Shown: positions 7,597 through 15,601 of the stretch, one piece after another
Numbering within the stretch: the first letter of the stretch is position 1
How the letters are laid out: the number at the start of each line of letters is the position of its first letter
NCBI GenBank assembly: GCA_017552165.1
Contig: JAFZCF010000137.1
Span: 1-17,758, forward strand
DNA length: 17,758 nucleotides
From: Clostridia bacterium
GTDB lineage: Bacteria; Bacillota_A; Clostridia; Oscillospirales; CAG-272
Direction: 5' to 3'
Made by a program: the position numbers and the translations under genes
The notes under the pieces: model-generated
The model's input: only the letters and a program-made list of their open reading frames with translations
What the model was told of the DNA's origin: nothing
Database searches by the model: none

Positions 7597-8016
7597 ATGT
7601 TCTGCGGCGAATACAGCCACACGCTCGATTCAAAAAACAGAATAATCCTCCCCTCAAAACTGCGCGAGCAGCTTGGGCAGCGCGTAGTTCTCGCGAAAAA
7701 CGTGGACAAATGCGTGACTCTTTACACAGAGGAAAAATGGGCGCAGTTCTGCGGGAAACTCGATTCGCTTCCCGACATCGAAACGCGCCGCGTCAGGAGA
7801 TTCCTCTATTCGACTGCGTTTGAGACCGAACTTGATTCTCAGGGCCGCATACTCGTCCCGCCCAAACTTTGCGAATACGCCGGGCTCGAAAAGAGCGTGA
7901 CGGTCATCGGAGTCGGCGATCACGTCGAGATATGGGACTCCGAGGAATGGCGCAGAGAGCAGAGCGGAGAGCGCTCCGAGGATATAGCCGACGTGCTCAT
8001 GGGCCTCGGATTCTGA
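7597..8016 (+). CDS. mraZ: Transcriptional regulator MraZ
   Basis: This 139-residue protein has two AbrB/SpoVT-like DNA-binding repeats. The N-terminal repeat begins MFCGEYSHTLDSKNRI and the second carries LDSQGRILVPP. By family knowledge MraZ forms ring-shaped oligomers, binds repeats upstream of its own gene and controls the dcw operon. The fitting repeats are present at 7513-7538. The first repeat reads D-S-K-N-R where D-x-K-G-R is usual; the second keeps Q-G-R. Length is normal for the family. It is the first gene of the plus-strand cluster, and its stop is followed after one base by the rsmH ATG, so the two are likely coupled. Confidence 0.96.
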   Translation: MFCGEYSHTLDSKNRIILPSKLREQLGQRVVLAKNVDKCVTLYTEEKWAQFCGKLDSLPDIETRRVRRFLYSTAFETELDSQGRILVPPKLCEYAGLEKSVTVIGVGDHVEIWDSEEWRREQSGERSEDIADVLMGLGF

Positions 8017-8017
8017 C

Positions 8018-8953
8018 ATGCCGGAGGAGTTTTCCCATTATTCCGTCATGCTCGGCGAGGCCGTCGGCGGCCTGAACGTCAAAAAGGACGGGCTGTACGT
8101 GGACTGCACGGCGGGCGGCGGAGGACACAGTTTCGAGATCGCTTCGCGGCTCGACCCCGCATCGGGCGGAAAACTGATCGCGATTGATCGCGACGCAGAC
8201 GCGATTGAGGCGGTAAAAAAAAGACTTTCAACGCTTCCCGGTGACGTTTGGGAAACGGTCAACGATAATTTCTCAAATCTCCGTGAGATCCTTTGCGGCA
8301 GGAAAGTCGACGGGATTCTCATGGATCTCGGCGTTTCTTCACATCAGCTCGACAGCCCCGAGAGAGGTTTTTCGTACGTAAACGACGCGCCCCTTGACAT
8401 GAGGATGGACAGGGAACAGGAGCTGACCGCTTTCGACGTCGTCAATTACTATGACGAAAAGCGGCTGGCGGACGTCATTTTCGCGTACGGTGAGGAGCGC
8501 TTTTCGCGTCAGATTGCCGCGGCGATCGCCGAGGAGCGGAGATCCGCGCCGATCGCGTCGACCCTCCGGCTTTCCGAGATCGTCTCTTCGGCGATACCTC
8601 ACAGAGAGAAGAACGGGCATCCGGCGCGCAGAACTTTCCAGGCGATCCGTATCGAGGTCAACGGCGAACTGAACGTCATCGAACCGGTCGTAAGGACCGC
8701 GGCGGAGCTCCTCGCAAAGGGCGGGAGACTCTGCGTCATAACGTTCCACTCGCTTGAGGACAGGATAGTCAAGAACGTCATAAACGATCTCTCGTCGGGC
8801 TGCGTGTGCCCCCCGGAGTTCCCCGTCTGCGTATGCGGCAGGACGCCGGTGCTGAAAAAAATAACGAAAAAACCGCTCACTCCCTCGGCTTTGGAACTGA
8901 GCGAAAACAAGCGCTCTCACAGCGCAAAACTGAGAATAGCCGAAAAGATCTGA
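8018..8953 (+). CDS. rsmH: 16S rRNA (cytosine-1402 N4)-methyltransferase RsmH
   Basis: This 311-residue SAM-dependent enzyme (also MraW) methylates N4 of C1402 in the decoding site of 16S rRNA. Motifs seen are the SAM-binding segment DCTAGGGGHS at 29-38, DRD at 57-59, DLGVSSHQLD at 103-112 and LDMRMD at 126-131. A conserved end follows, with a CVCGR cysteine segment and a basic tail. Length and the N-terminal H-Y-S-V-M-L motif match the family. The start lies one base beyond the mraZ stop with no strong Shine-Dalgarno, so translation probably depends on coupling to mraZ. A 40-base gap separates it from ftsL. Confidence 0.97.
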   Translation: MPEEFSHYSVMLGEAVGGLNVKKDGLYVDCTAGGGGHSFEIASRLDPASGGKLIAIDRDADAIEAVKKRLSTLPGDVWETVNDNFSNLREILCGRKVDGILMDLGVSSHQLDSPERGFSYVNDAPLDMRMDREQELTAFDVVNYYDEKRLADVIFAYGEERFSRQIAAAIAEERRSAPIASTLRLSEIVSSAIPHREKNGHPARRTFQAIRIEVNGELNVIEPVVRTAAELLAKGGRLCVITFHSLEDRIVKNVINDLSSGCVCPPEFPVCVCGRTPVLKKITKKPLTPSALELSENKRSHSAKLRIAEKI

Positions 8954-8993
8954 TTTACAAGGGCGAAATAATCCGAAAGGCACAGAAACGGTC

Positions 8994-9512
8994 ATGGCAA
9001 AAGGAAGAAGGATACTGCCGGCCGCAATCAGCGGCAGAAACAAGAAAATAAAGAACATGGACGAGCTCAGGAACGAAAAGCGATCCTTTGCGCGCGCCCC
9101 CTTTGCGCTTGACATAATCAATCCTTCAAAGCCGCAGCAGCCGGCGCAGGAGATCAACCCCGTCACGCCCGCAGAGAACGTGAGCACCGTCTCGGTCGAT
9201 CAGAAGGCGGCGTTCCCGTTCACGATCATTATCCTTGCTCTTATATGTACCCTGCTTTTCGCCTACATCATTTATAACTACGTTCTGATCTACGAGCGCA
9301 CCTCCGTCGTTGCGGATCTGCGCGCCGAGATTTCAACGCTCAGCTCGGACGTAAACGACCTGAACGCCAAGCTCGAAATGAAAAACGACCTATCCGTCAT
9401 CTTGGAGCTCGCTCTGTACGACTACGGCATGGTCAGCATTGACGAGATCGAAAAGCGTTACGTTTCGATAGATTTCAAGGACGTCATCATCAAGCCGCAG
9501 GTGCTTGAGTAA
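8994..9512 (+). CDS. ftsL: FtsL-like cell division protein
   Basis: This 172-residue bitopic membrane protein has a long basic cytoplasmic N-terminus (1-72), one membrane helix (about 74-98) and a short outside heptad-rich stretch (about 100-132). That is the layout of FtsL, which bridges FtsQ/DivIB and the FtsW-PBP synthase. FtsL is poorly conserved, so the call rests on topology and on position between rsmH and the PBP gene. The ATG at 8994 has only a weak AAGG site 13 bases upstream. A second in-frame ATG at 9057 would give a 151-residue protein and cannot be excluded. The cytoplasmic part is longer than in many FtsL proteins and includes a Pro/Gln-rich stretch (about 44-60). It is the last gene before an apparent terminator. 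Confidence 0.8.
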   Translation: MAKGRRILPAAISGRNKKIKNMDELRNEKRSFARAPFALDIINPSKPQQPAQEINPVTPAENVSTVSVDQKAAFPFTIIILALICTLLFAYIIYNYVLIYERTSVVADLRAEISTLSSDVNDLNAKLEMKNDLSVILELALYDYGMVSIDEIEKRYVSIDFKDVIIKPQVLE

Positions 9513-9526
9513 ATTTATGTTCTTTT

Positions 9527-9553
9527 ACGGGGGAGAGACCTCTCCCCCGTTTT
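9527..9553 (+). terminator. Hairpin terminator after ftsL
   Basis: A perfect 10-base-pair stem (ACGGGGGAGA at 9527-9536, complement at 9541-9550) with a 4-base loop ends in a run of only four T residues (9550-9553). It starts 15 bases past the ftsL stop. The stem is strong but the T-run short, so termination could be partial, with read-through into the next dcw segment. Confidence 0.75.
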
Positions 9554-9591
9554 GATATGAAGCCGTAAATTGTAAAATAATTGTTCGGGAA

Positions 9592-9620
9592 TTGACTGAC
9601 GGGGGCTTTTGGGGTATAAT
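9592..9620 (+). promoter_or_regulatory. Sigma-A promoter of the PBP-murF-mraY-ftsW-murG-ftsQ segment
   Basis: TTGACT at 9592-9597 and a perfect TATAAT at 9615-9620 are separated by 17 bases. This near-consensus promoter lies directly after the ftsL terminator and about 30 bases before the PBP start. It should provide expression independent of the MraZ-controlled promoter. Confidence 0.9.
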
Positions 9621-9649
9621 ATCTCAACTGACTTTCAGGGAGGACGGGG

Positions 9650-11926
9650 ATGAGAAACAGCACCTTCGCCGAAACAAAAATAAGAAAGCGGAGCATGTTC
9701 ATCCTGCTTGCGGTTCTTATCGGGTGGATGATACTTATCTTCCGCCTCTTTCAGATTCAGATCCTGAGCTACGATCAGTACAAGGCGAACGTCCTCAGCA
9801 ACGTCCAGAAGACCTCAACGTCAAAGGCAACGCGCGGCGAGATATACGATTCGCAGATGAACAAGCTCGCGGCGAACTATACCGTCTACCGTGTTTTCAT
9901 TTCTCCTCACGACATAGAGGAGGATCAGGAAACGTCGATCGCCGCCGGTCTTTCGGAAATACTCGGCGTTGATTACTACACCATTCTTCAGAAAGCCCAG
10001 AAGAAATACAGGTACGACGAGACAATTCTGAAAAAGGCCAGCGACGAGCAGGCAGAGGCGGTCCAGAAATTCAAAAAGGACAACGGATATAAGACGCAGA
10101 TATATCTCGAGGCTATGCAGGCGAGATATTACCCGTACGGGTCGATGGCAGCTCACGTAATCGGCGTCCTCGGCACGGACGGCGGCCTGACCGGCCTCGA
10201 ATATATGTATAACGGATATCTGACCGGCGAAAACGGGAAAATGACGATCGCGAAGGACGCGACCGGCGCTCCCATATACAGTTCTTACGATTCGTTCATC
10301 GACGCGTCGAACGGAGCGAACCTCGTCACGACGATAGACAGGCGCATTCAGGGAGCGCTCGAAACCCAGCTGAAGGCGGCGTATGAGAACGCCACGCCGC
10401 TCAACCGGGTGACCGGGATCGTCATGGACTGCAATTCCGGCGCCGTGCTGGCGATGGCGACCTATCCGACCTTTGACCTCAATTCTCCGTTCGAGCTCGA
10501 CGAAGCTTCACAGCTCGTGCTGAGCGAGAGCGGGATCGACCCTTCGGACGAAGCGTACGTCCAGAAGCAGACGGACCTTCTCTATACTCTCTGGAGCAAC
10601 AAGGCAGTCACAGAGCCGTACGAGCCGGGATCCACCTTCAAGGTCATTACAGCGGCGTCAGCCCTCGAGGCCGGCGTCGTCACCTTCGACGACGAGTTTA
10701 CCTGCAGCGGAAGATTCCGCAACGCGAGCTGTCACGTCAAGCGCGGCCACGGAACGCACCCGTTCCGCTACGGTCTCCAGCAGTCATGCAACCCGACGCT
10801 CATGCAGGTCGGCGAACTGCTCGGCACCTCGCTTTTCATGAAGTATTTCGAGCAGTTTGGATACAAAGAGAAGACGGGCATCGATCTCCCGGGAGAAGCG
10901 AGATCGATATATCACGCGACGTCGAATTTCTTTCTTGACGAGCTCGATTCGTACGCGTTCGGCCAGGCGTTCAAGGTCACTCCCATAAGACATATTACGT
11001 CAATCGCCGCGGTCGCGAACGGCGGTTATCTCCTTCAGCCGTATATCGTCGACAGGATAGTCGACGACGACGGAAAGATACTGTTCCAGCATTTGACGGA
11101 GCCCCTCCGTCAGGTCGTCAGCTCGGGTGTCTGCGATCAGATCTCCGAGGTACTCGAGGAAGGCGTGAGCGGCAACGGACAGGCAAAGAACGCCTACGTG
11201 GCGGGATACAAGATCTCGGCCAAGACCGGCACTTCAGAGCAGCTTGACAGCTTCGTGAGAGACGAAAACGGAAACCTCGTCTTTGATGATAACGGAAAAT
11301 TGATCTCAACGGGCTACGTCGTCGGCTCGACTATAGCCTTCGCTCCTTCGGACGATCCGCAGGTGATAGCTCTGATCGTTGTCGATACCCCGATGAGCGA
11401 CAAGAAGTTCGGCGGCTACGTTGCGGCGCCTTATATTGCCAAGCTTATGGACGAGATACTTCCTTACATCGGCATCGACCGTGTTTACAGCGAGACGACC
11501 CTGAAAAACATGCAGTTCAGAATGTGGGGATTTACCGGCGATACACACTGGTCGACGTCAGGAGCCAAGAGCCTTGTAAACCGGTACGGGGTCGAATGTA
11601 TCGTTGTCGGTTCGGGTAACAAGGTCATGTATCAGGTCCCGAGAAAAGGCGAAATTATAATGAAAAGCGACGGCGTCGTGTATCTTTACACCGGAAACAC
11701 TAGACCGGAATACAACATAGAAATGATAAACGTGGTAGGCAAATCCGTCGCCGTCGCGTACAACCAGCTCAAGAGGCTCGGGCTAAACGTCGTGGTCAGC
11801 GGTTCTGTCAACACGCCGACCTCGACCGAGGCGATAGTAAACAAACAGTCTGTCGAGGCGGGGACCTTCCTTACGAAGGGCAACGTCGTCGAGATAATCG
11901 CGTATTACGAGGGGCAGAACGCATGA
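9650..11926 (+). CDS. Class B penicillin-binding protein (FtsI/SpoVD type) with PASTA domains
   Basis: This 758-residue D,D-transpeptidase should cross-link septal peptidoglycan as partner of FtsW. It has a short basic N-terminus, one membrane anchor (about 16-38), a dimerisation/pedestal region, and the penicillin-binding domain. Its three active-site motifs are STFK (catalytic S328, K331), SCN (379-381) and KTG (525-527). The C-terminus carries two PASTA-like repeats, a degenerate one (about 620-682) and a clearer one (about 691-754). It is longer than B. subtilis SpoVD, mainly through the C-terminal repeats and an insert before the STFK motif. GGGAGG lies 6 bases before the ATG. As the only class B PBP gene in this cluster it may be the general divisome enzyme (ftsI/pbpB) rather than a sporulation-specific SpoVD. 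Its stop overlaps the murF start (ATGA). Confidence 0.95.
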   Translation: MRNSTFAETKIRKRSMFILLAVLIGWMILIFRLFQIQILSYDQYKANVLSNVQKTSTSKATRGEIYDSQMNKLAANYTVYRVFISPHDIEEDQETSIAAGLSEILGVDYYTILQKAQKKYRYDETILKKASDEQAEAVQKFKKDNGYKTQIYLEAMQARYYPYGSMAAHVIGVLGTDGGLTGLEYMYNGYLTGENGKMTIAKDATGAPIYSSYDSFIDASNGANLVTTIDRRIQGALETQLKAAYENATPLNRVTGIVMDCNSGAVLAMATYPTFDLNSPFELDEASQLVLSESGIDPSDEAYVQKQTDLLYTLWSNKAVTEPYEPGSTFKVITAASALEAGVVTFDDEFTCSGRFRNASCHVKRGHGTHPFRYGLQQSCNPTLMQVGELLGTSLFMKYFEQFGYKEKTGIDLPGEARSIYHATSNFFLDELDSYAFGQAFKVTPIRHITSIAAVANGGYLLQPYIVDRIVDDDGKILFQHLTEPLRQVVSSGVCDQISEVLEEGVSGNGQAKNAYVAGYKISAKTGTSEQLDSFVRDENGNLVFDDNGKLISTGYVVGSTIAFAPSDDPQVIALIVVDTPMSDKKFGGYVAAPYIAKLMDEILPYIGIDRVYSETTLKNMQFRMWGFTGDTHWSTSGAKSLVNRYGVECIVVGSGNKVMYQVPRKGEIIMKSDGVVYLYTGNTRPEYNIEMINVVGKSVAVAYNQLKRLGLNVVVSGSVNTPTSTEAIVNKQSVEAGTFLTKGNVVEIIAYYEGQNA

Positions 11927-13329
11927 GGGACCTCCTTTCCTCCGGTTTCGTCGCGGAGGCGACGGGAGGTGAGATCGTTTTTCCCGGAGAAAAAAACGCC
12001 CGCGGAGTTTCCGTCGATTCGCGCGAGATAAACGGAACAAACGGGGAAGGGCCTCTTTTCGCGGCAATAAAGGGCGAGCGCACCGACGGGAACCTTTACG
12101 TTCGGAAAGCTGTCGAAAACGGCTGTGCCGGCGTGCTTTTTGACGGCAGGGCGGATTTTCCCGCTGACATGGGCGGAGCTTTTGCCGTCCGCGCGGAGGA
12201 CACGACCCGAGCCCTCGGCTCACTCGCCGGGGAATATATAAAGCGTTTTGACGTCCCGCGCGTCTGCGTGACCGGCTCGGTCGGAAAGACGACGACGAGA
12301 GGGATGATATCGGCGGTGACGTCCCGGAAATTCAGGACGCACTCGACCTCCGGCAATTTCAACAACGAGTTAGGTTTGCCTCTTACGGTTCTCAACATGA
12401 GAGACGACGCCGAGGCGGGCGTTTTTGAACTCGGAATGGGGCAAAAAGGGGATATCTCATATCTGTCCCGCATCGTGAAACCGACCGTCGGGGTCATAAC
12501 CTCGATCGGAACGGCGCACATAGAGTTCCTCGGCTCGAGAGAGGCCATAAGGGACGCAAAAATGGAGATAAGGGACGGCATGCCGGAGGGCGCGTCTCTC
12601 ATCCTGAACGGCGACGAGCCGCTGCTTTCGGGAATAAGCGGAGCGGTCTTCTGTTCGACGGAAGACCGGTTTTGCGACTGGTACGCCGGTAACGTCTCGT
12701 ATTCCGATTCGGGTATGACCTTCGACGTGTACAAAAACGGCGATATCAGATTCGAAAAAGCGCTTGTCCCGGCTTTCGGCAATCACATAGTCCTCGACGC
12801 GCTCCTCGCCTGGGCGGCGGGCAGCGCGCTCGGCGTCGCCGACGCGGAAATCGCCCGCGGTCTTGCCTCTTTTGAGAACGTGGGACAGAGACAGAAGATA
12901 GAACGGCACGGCGCCGTCACGCTCATAATCGATTGCTATAACGCATCGGCGGAGTCGGTCCTCGCGTCCGAAAAGGTCGGCAGGCGGCTCGCCGGCGACG
13001 GACGGTTCATAACTGTATTCGGCGATGTACTGGAGCTCGGAGAGCACAGCGAACGCATCCACCGCGAGATCGGGACTTTTTCGGCCGGTCTGTGCGACGC
13101 GCTTGTCACATACGGCCCCGACGCGCGGTTCGCTGCCGAGGCGGCGCGGTGCTCCGGGCTGACGGATGTGGTTCAGTTCGGAACTGAATCGGGAGCGGGA
13201 GAGATTGCCGACTCCGTCGTTTCGCTTACTGACAGCAGGAAAAACAACGTGATCCTTTTCAAGGCGAGCCACGGGATGAATCTCGGTGTGATCGCCGACG
13301 CGGTGAGAGAACGTCTCTCAGGGATCTGA
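11923..13329 (+). CDS. murF: UDP-N-acetylmuramoyl-tripeptide--D-alanyl-D-alanine ligase MurF
   Basis: This 468-residue cytoplasmic ligase adds D-Ala-D-Ala to UDP-MurNAc-tripeptide, using ATP, to make the pentapeptide precursor. Seen are the P-loop TGSVGKTTT at 117-125, the GNFNNELGLP motif at 144-153, ELGMGQKGDI after it, the T-S-I-G-T-A-H metal/ATP region, and the C-terminal segments DCYNASAES and FGDVLELGEHS. The N-F-N-N-E-x-G-x-P pattern and DCYNAS-type motif separate MurF from MurE, MurD and MurC. The ATG overlaps the PBP stop and is preceded by a GAGGGG site 8 bases upstream. It follows the PBP gene directly, with no murE between them, which is unusual. Confidence 0.95.
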   Translation: MRDLLSSGFVAEATGGEIVFPGEKNARGVSVDSREINGTNGEGPLFAAIKGERTDGNLYVRKAVENGCAGVLFDGRADFPADMGGAFAVRAEDTTRALGSLAGEYIKRFDVPRVCVTGSVGKTTTRGMISAVTSRKFRTHSTSGNFNNELGLPLTVLNMRDDAEAGVFELGMGQKGDISYLSRIVKPTVGVITSIGTAHIEFLGSREAIRDAKMEIRDGMPEGASLILNGDEPLLSGISGAVFCSTEDRFCDWYAGNVSYSDSGMTFDVYKNGDIRFEKALVPAFGNHIVLDALLAWAAGSALGVADAEIARGLASFENVGQRQKIERHGAVTLIIDCYNASAESVLASEKVGRRLAGDGRFITVFGDVLELGEHSERIHREIGTFSAGLCDALVTYGPDARFAAEAARCSGLTDVVQFGTESGAGEIADSVVSLTDSRKNNVILFKASHGMNLGVIADAVRERLSGI

Positions 13330-13340
13330 AAGAGATTTTT

Positions 13341-14318
13341 ATGAAGTATCTGATACCCGCCTGCGCGTTTCTGCTGTCGGCTCTTCTGACGGCGCTCGTG
13401 CTGAAAAAACTCATTCCGGTCCTCAAAGGGAAAAAGATCGGGCAGAAAATTCTTGAAATCGGCCCGAGATGGCACAAATCGAAGGAGGGCACACCGACGA
13501 TGGGAGGCATCGGCTTCATAGCCGTCTTTGCCGTCGCCGCGGCTGTGCTCGCCGCGCTCGGGCGCCTTTCCGTCGGATTTATAATCACGGTCTGCTACGC
13601 CGTGCTGAACGGCTTTATCGGAATGCTCGACGACAGGACCAAGTTCGCCAACAATCGCAACGAGGGTCTGAAAGCTTGGCAGAAATTTCTCTGTCAGTCT
13701 GTCGTCACGGCGGCGTATCTTGCCGTCATGAAGCTGACGGGCAGCATAACGACCGGGCTTTACATACCGTTTTTCAAGGTTACGGTCGAGACCGGATTCT
13801 TCTTTTACGTCATAGCTTTCATCGTTCTCGTGGGGATGGTGAACTCGGTCACTCTCGCGGACGGTATCGACGGCCTCGCCGCCACCGAGACGGCGGTCGC
13901 CTCGTTGTTCCTTGCCATTATCGGTTTTGTATGCGGTATCGAGGGGCTTTCCGGGCTGTCTGCCGCGGTCGCCGGCTGCGCCGTCGGATTTCTGGTTTAC
14001 AACTTTTACCCCGCGAGGGTGTTTATGGGCGACACGGGGTCGCTGTTCTTCGGGGCCGCGCTCTCGGGGCTGGCGCTCGCTTCCGGCAAGCTCCTTGTAA
14101 TAATCCCTATCGGGATAATGTTTATCCTCGAATCGGTTTCCGATATCCTCCAGGTGGGATATTTCAAGCTCACCCACGGGAAGAGACTCTTCAAAATGGC
14201 TCCGATACATCATCATTTCGAAAAATGCGGATGGAGCGAGATAAAAATCGTCGCGGTTTTTTCATCCGTCACTTTCGTTTTTTCTCTCCTGACATTACTG
14301 TTTGACGCGGTTATCTGA
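13341..14318 (+). CDS. mraY: Phospho-N-acetylmuramoyl-pentapeptide transferase MraY
   Basis: This 325-residue membrane enzyme transfers phospho-MurNAc-pentapeptide from UDP to undecaprenyl phosphate, making lipid I. About ten hydrophobic helices are present. Conserved motifs are TPTMGG at 51-56, the aspartate pair D97-D98 (LDDRTK), TLADGIDGLA near 171-180, FMGDTGSLFFG with D231, and the histidine loop PIHHHFE with H290-H292. These match catalytic and substrate residues known for MraY. It starts 11 bases after murF with a weak purine-rich ribosome site. Only two bases separate its stop from the ftsW ATG, so the usual murD between mraY and ftsW is missing. Confidence 0.97.
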   Translation: MKYLIPACAFLLSALLTALVLKKLIPVLKGKKIGQKILEIGPRWHKSKEGTPTMGGIGFIAVFAVAAAVLAALGRLSVGFIITVCYAVLNGFIGMLDDRTKFANNRNEGLKAWQKFLCQSVVTAAYLAVMKLTGSITTGLYIPFFKVTVETGFFFYVIAFIVLVGMVNSVTLADGIDGLAATETAVASLFLAIIGFVCGIEGLSGLSAAVAGCAVGFLVYNFYPARVFMGDTGSLFFGAALSGLALASGKLLVIIPIGIMFILESVSDILQVGYFKLTHGKRLFKMAPIHHHFEKCGWSEIKIVAVFSSVTFVFSLLTLLFDAVI

Positions 14319-14320
14319 TC

Positions 14321-15601
14321 ATGAAAAAAGACTCTGCCGAAAAAAAGAATAGAAAAAGCGGCAGACTGACGGCCGAGCTCACGGTAAACAGCCCCGTCCC
14401 GGCGGAGACGACCTCGAGCAGGGCGGTCGGATTCGGTAGAAAAGCCAAGCCGATACAGGTGGTCCGCGTGCGCGGGAGCTACGACATGGTGCTTCTGCTG
14501 ATCGCCGTCCTCCTCTCTCTTATGGGAGTTATCACCGTATTTTCGTCCAGTTTCGCGTATTCTTATACCTTTTACGGCGACAGCTATTACTACATCAAGG
14601 GGCATATAAGGTACGTCATCGTGGGATTTATCGCGATGACTGCCATGATGTTTGTCGACTATACTCTCGTAAAGAAGATAACGATCCCGGCATACGTCGT
14701 TTCCCTCGGGCTGCTCGGCGTCGTTCTCGTTTACGGAGGCGTGCTCGGCGTCGCTCGGCGATGGATAACGGTTCTGGGCTTTTCGGTGCAGCCGTCGGAA
14801 ATAGCCAAGCTTACGGTCGTGCTGATCCTTGCGCTTTACGTGTCGCGAAACCAGAACAGGATAGTAAACTACGCGAATTTCGGCCAGTCGACGCTGTACG
14901 GGATAATCATTCCCGCGATAATCCTCGCCGTTCCGTGCTTTCTGATAGTCCTTGAGAACCATTTTTCGGGAACTCTGATAGTGTTCGCTATCGGCGCGGT
15001 GATCATTTTTGCGTCCGGCGCACGTCCCGGATGGATAGCGATCGCCGTCGGCTCGGTGCTGGTGATTATGGTCATTCTGATTATGACTTCGTCTTATGCG
15101 AGGACGAGGGTCGATATGCTTATCCATCCCGAAAACTATGACCCCAAGGGCGAGATATGGCAAACGATCCAGGGCCTGAACGCCATCGGATCGGGCGGCC
15201 TTTTCGGCGTCGGGATAGGCAATTCGAAACAGAAATATCTCTTTGTTTCTCAGCCGCAGAACGACTTTATCTTTTCCATACTCTGCGAGGAGACCGGCTT
15301 TGCCGGAGCGGTCCTTGTCATAATTCTTTTCATACTCCTCATCTGGAGAGGTTTCAGGGTCGCGATGAGAGCGCCGGACACCTTCTCGTCCCTCGTCGCC
15401 CTCGGGCTGACGGGAAAGATAGCGATACAGACGATACTTAACATCGCCGTGGTGACGAACACGGTACCCAACACCGGCGTTTCTCTCCCGTTTTTCTCCT
15501 GCGGAGGCACGGCGGTCATAGCGCAGCTCGCCGAGATAGGGATTCTTCTTTCGATATCGAGATTCAGCTACGTCGAGATGCCGGAGACGTTGCCTCAATG
15601 A
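14321..15601 (+). CDS. ftsW: SEDS-family peptidoglycan glycosyltransferase FtsW
   Basis: This 426-residue polytopic protein should polymerise lipid II at the septum with the class B PBP. A basic cytoplasmic N-terminal extension of about 52 residues precedes about ten membrane helices. Typical SEDS marks are QPSEIAKL at 157-164, the GSGGLFGVGIGNS segment near 290-302, QNDFIFSILCEETG near 313-326, and a late P-N-T-G-V-S-L-P-F-F-S-C-G-G stretch. In place of the usual P-D-L-G-T around the proposed catalytic aspartate it has E-N-H-F-S-G-T (212-218). The ATG lies two bases after mraY with no Shine-Dalgarno, suggesting coupling, and the stop overlaps the murG start (ATGA). SpoVE is the close sporulation paralogue and cannot be told apart here. 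Confidence 0.93.
   Translation: MKKDSAEKKNRKSGRLTAELTVNSPVPAETTSSRAVGFGRKAKPIQVVRVRGSYDMVLLLIAVLLSLMGVITVFSSSFAYSYTFYGDSYYYIKGHIRYVIVGFIAMTAMMFVDYTLVKKITIPAYVVSLGLLGVVLVYGGVLGVARRWITVLGFSVQPSEIAKLTVVLILALYVSRNQNRIVNYANFGQSTLYGIIIPAIILAVPCFLIVLENHFSGTLIVFAIGAVIIFASGARPGWIAIAVGSVLVIMVILIMTSSYARTRVDMLIHPENYDPKGEIWQTIQGLNAIGSGGLFGVGIGNSKQKYLFVSQPQNDFIFSILCEETGFAGAVLVIILFILLIWRGFRVAMRAPDTFSSLVALGLTGKIAIQTILNIAVVTNTVPNTGVSLPFFSCGGTAVIAQLAEIGILLSISRFSYVEMPETLPQ

Noticed and set aside
8339..9187. A 282-codon open frame on the minus strand across rsmH and ftsL
   Set aside because: The N-terminal part looks hydrophobic because it is antisense to ftsL and the spacer, but most of it mirrors rsmH in a shadow frame and it has no initiation signals.
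13173..14216. A 347-codon open frame on the minus strand across mraY and the end of murF
   Set aside because: It is antisense to well-identified genes, with a highly charged composition and no recognisable motif; a codon-bias shadow.
14213..15598. A 461-codon open frame on the minus strand across ftsW
   Set aside because: It lies antisense to a clear ftsW, its translation is a low-complexity Arg/Asp/His-rich chain without domains, and it has no promoter or ribosome site. It is a by-product of GC-rich codon bias.
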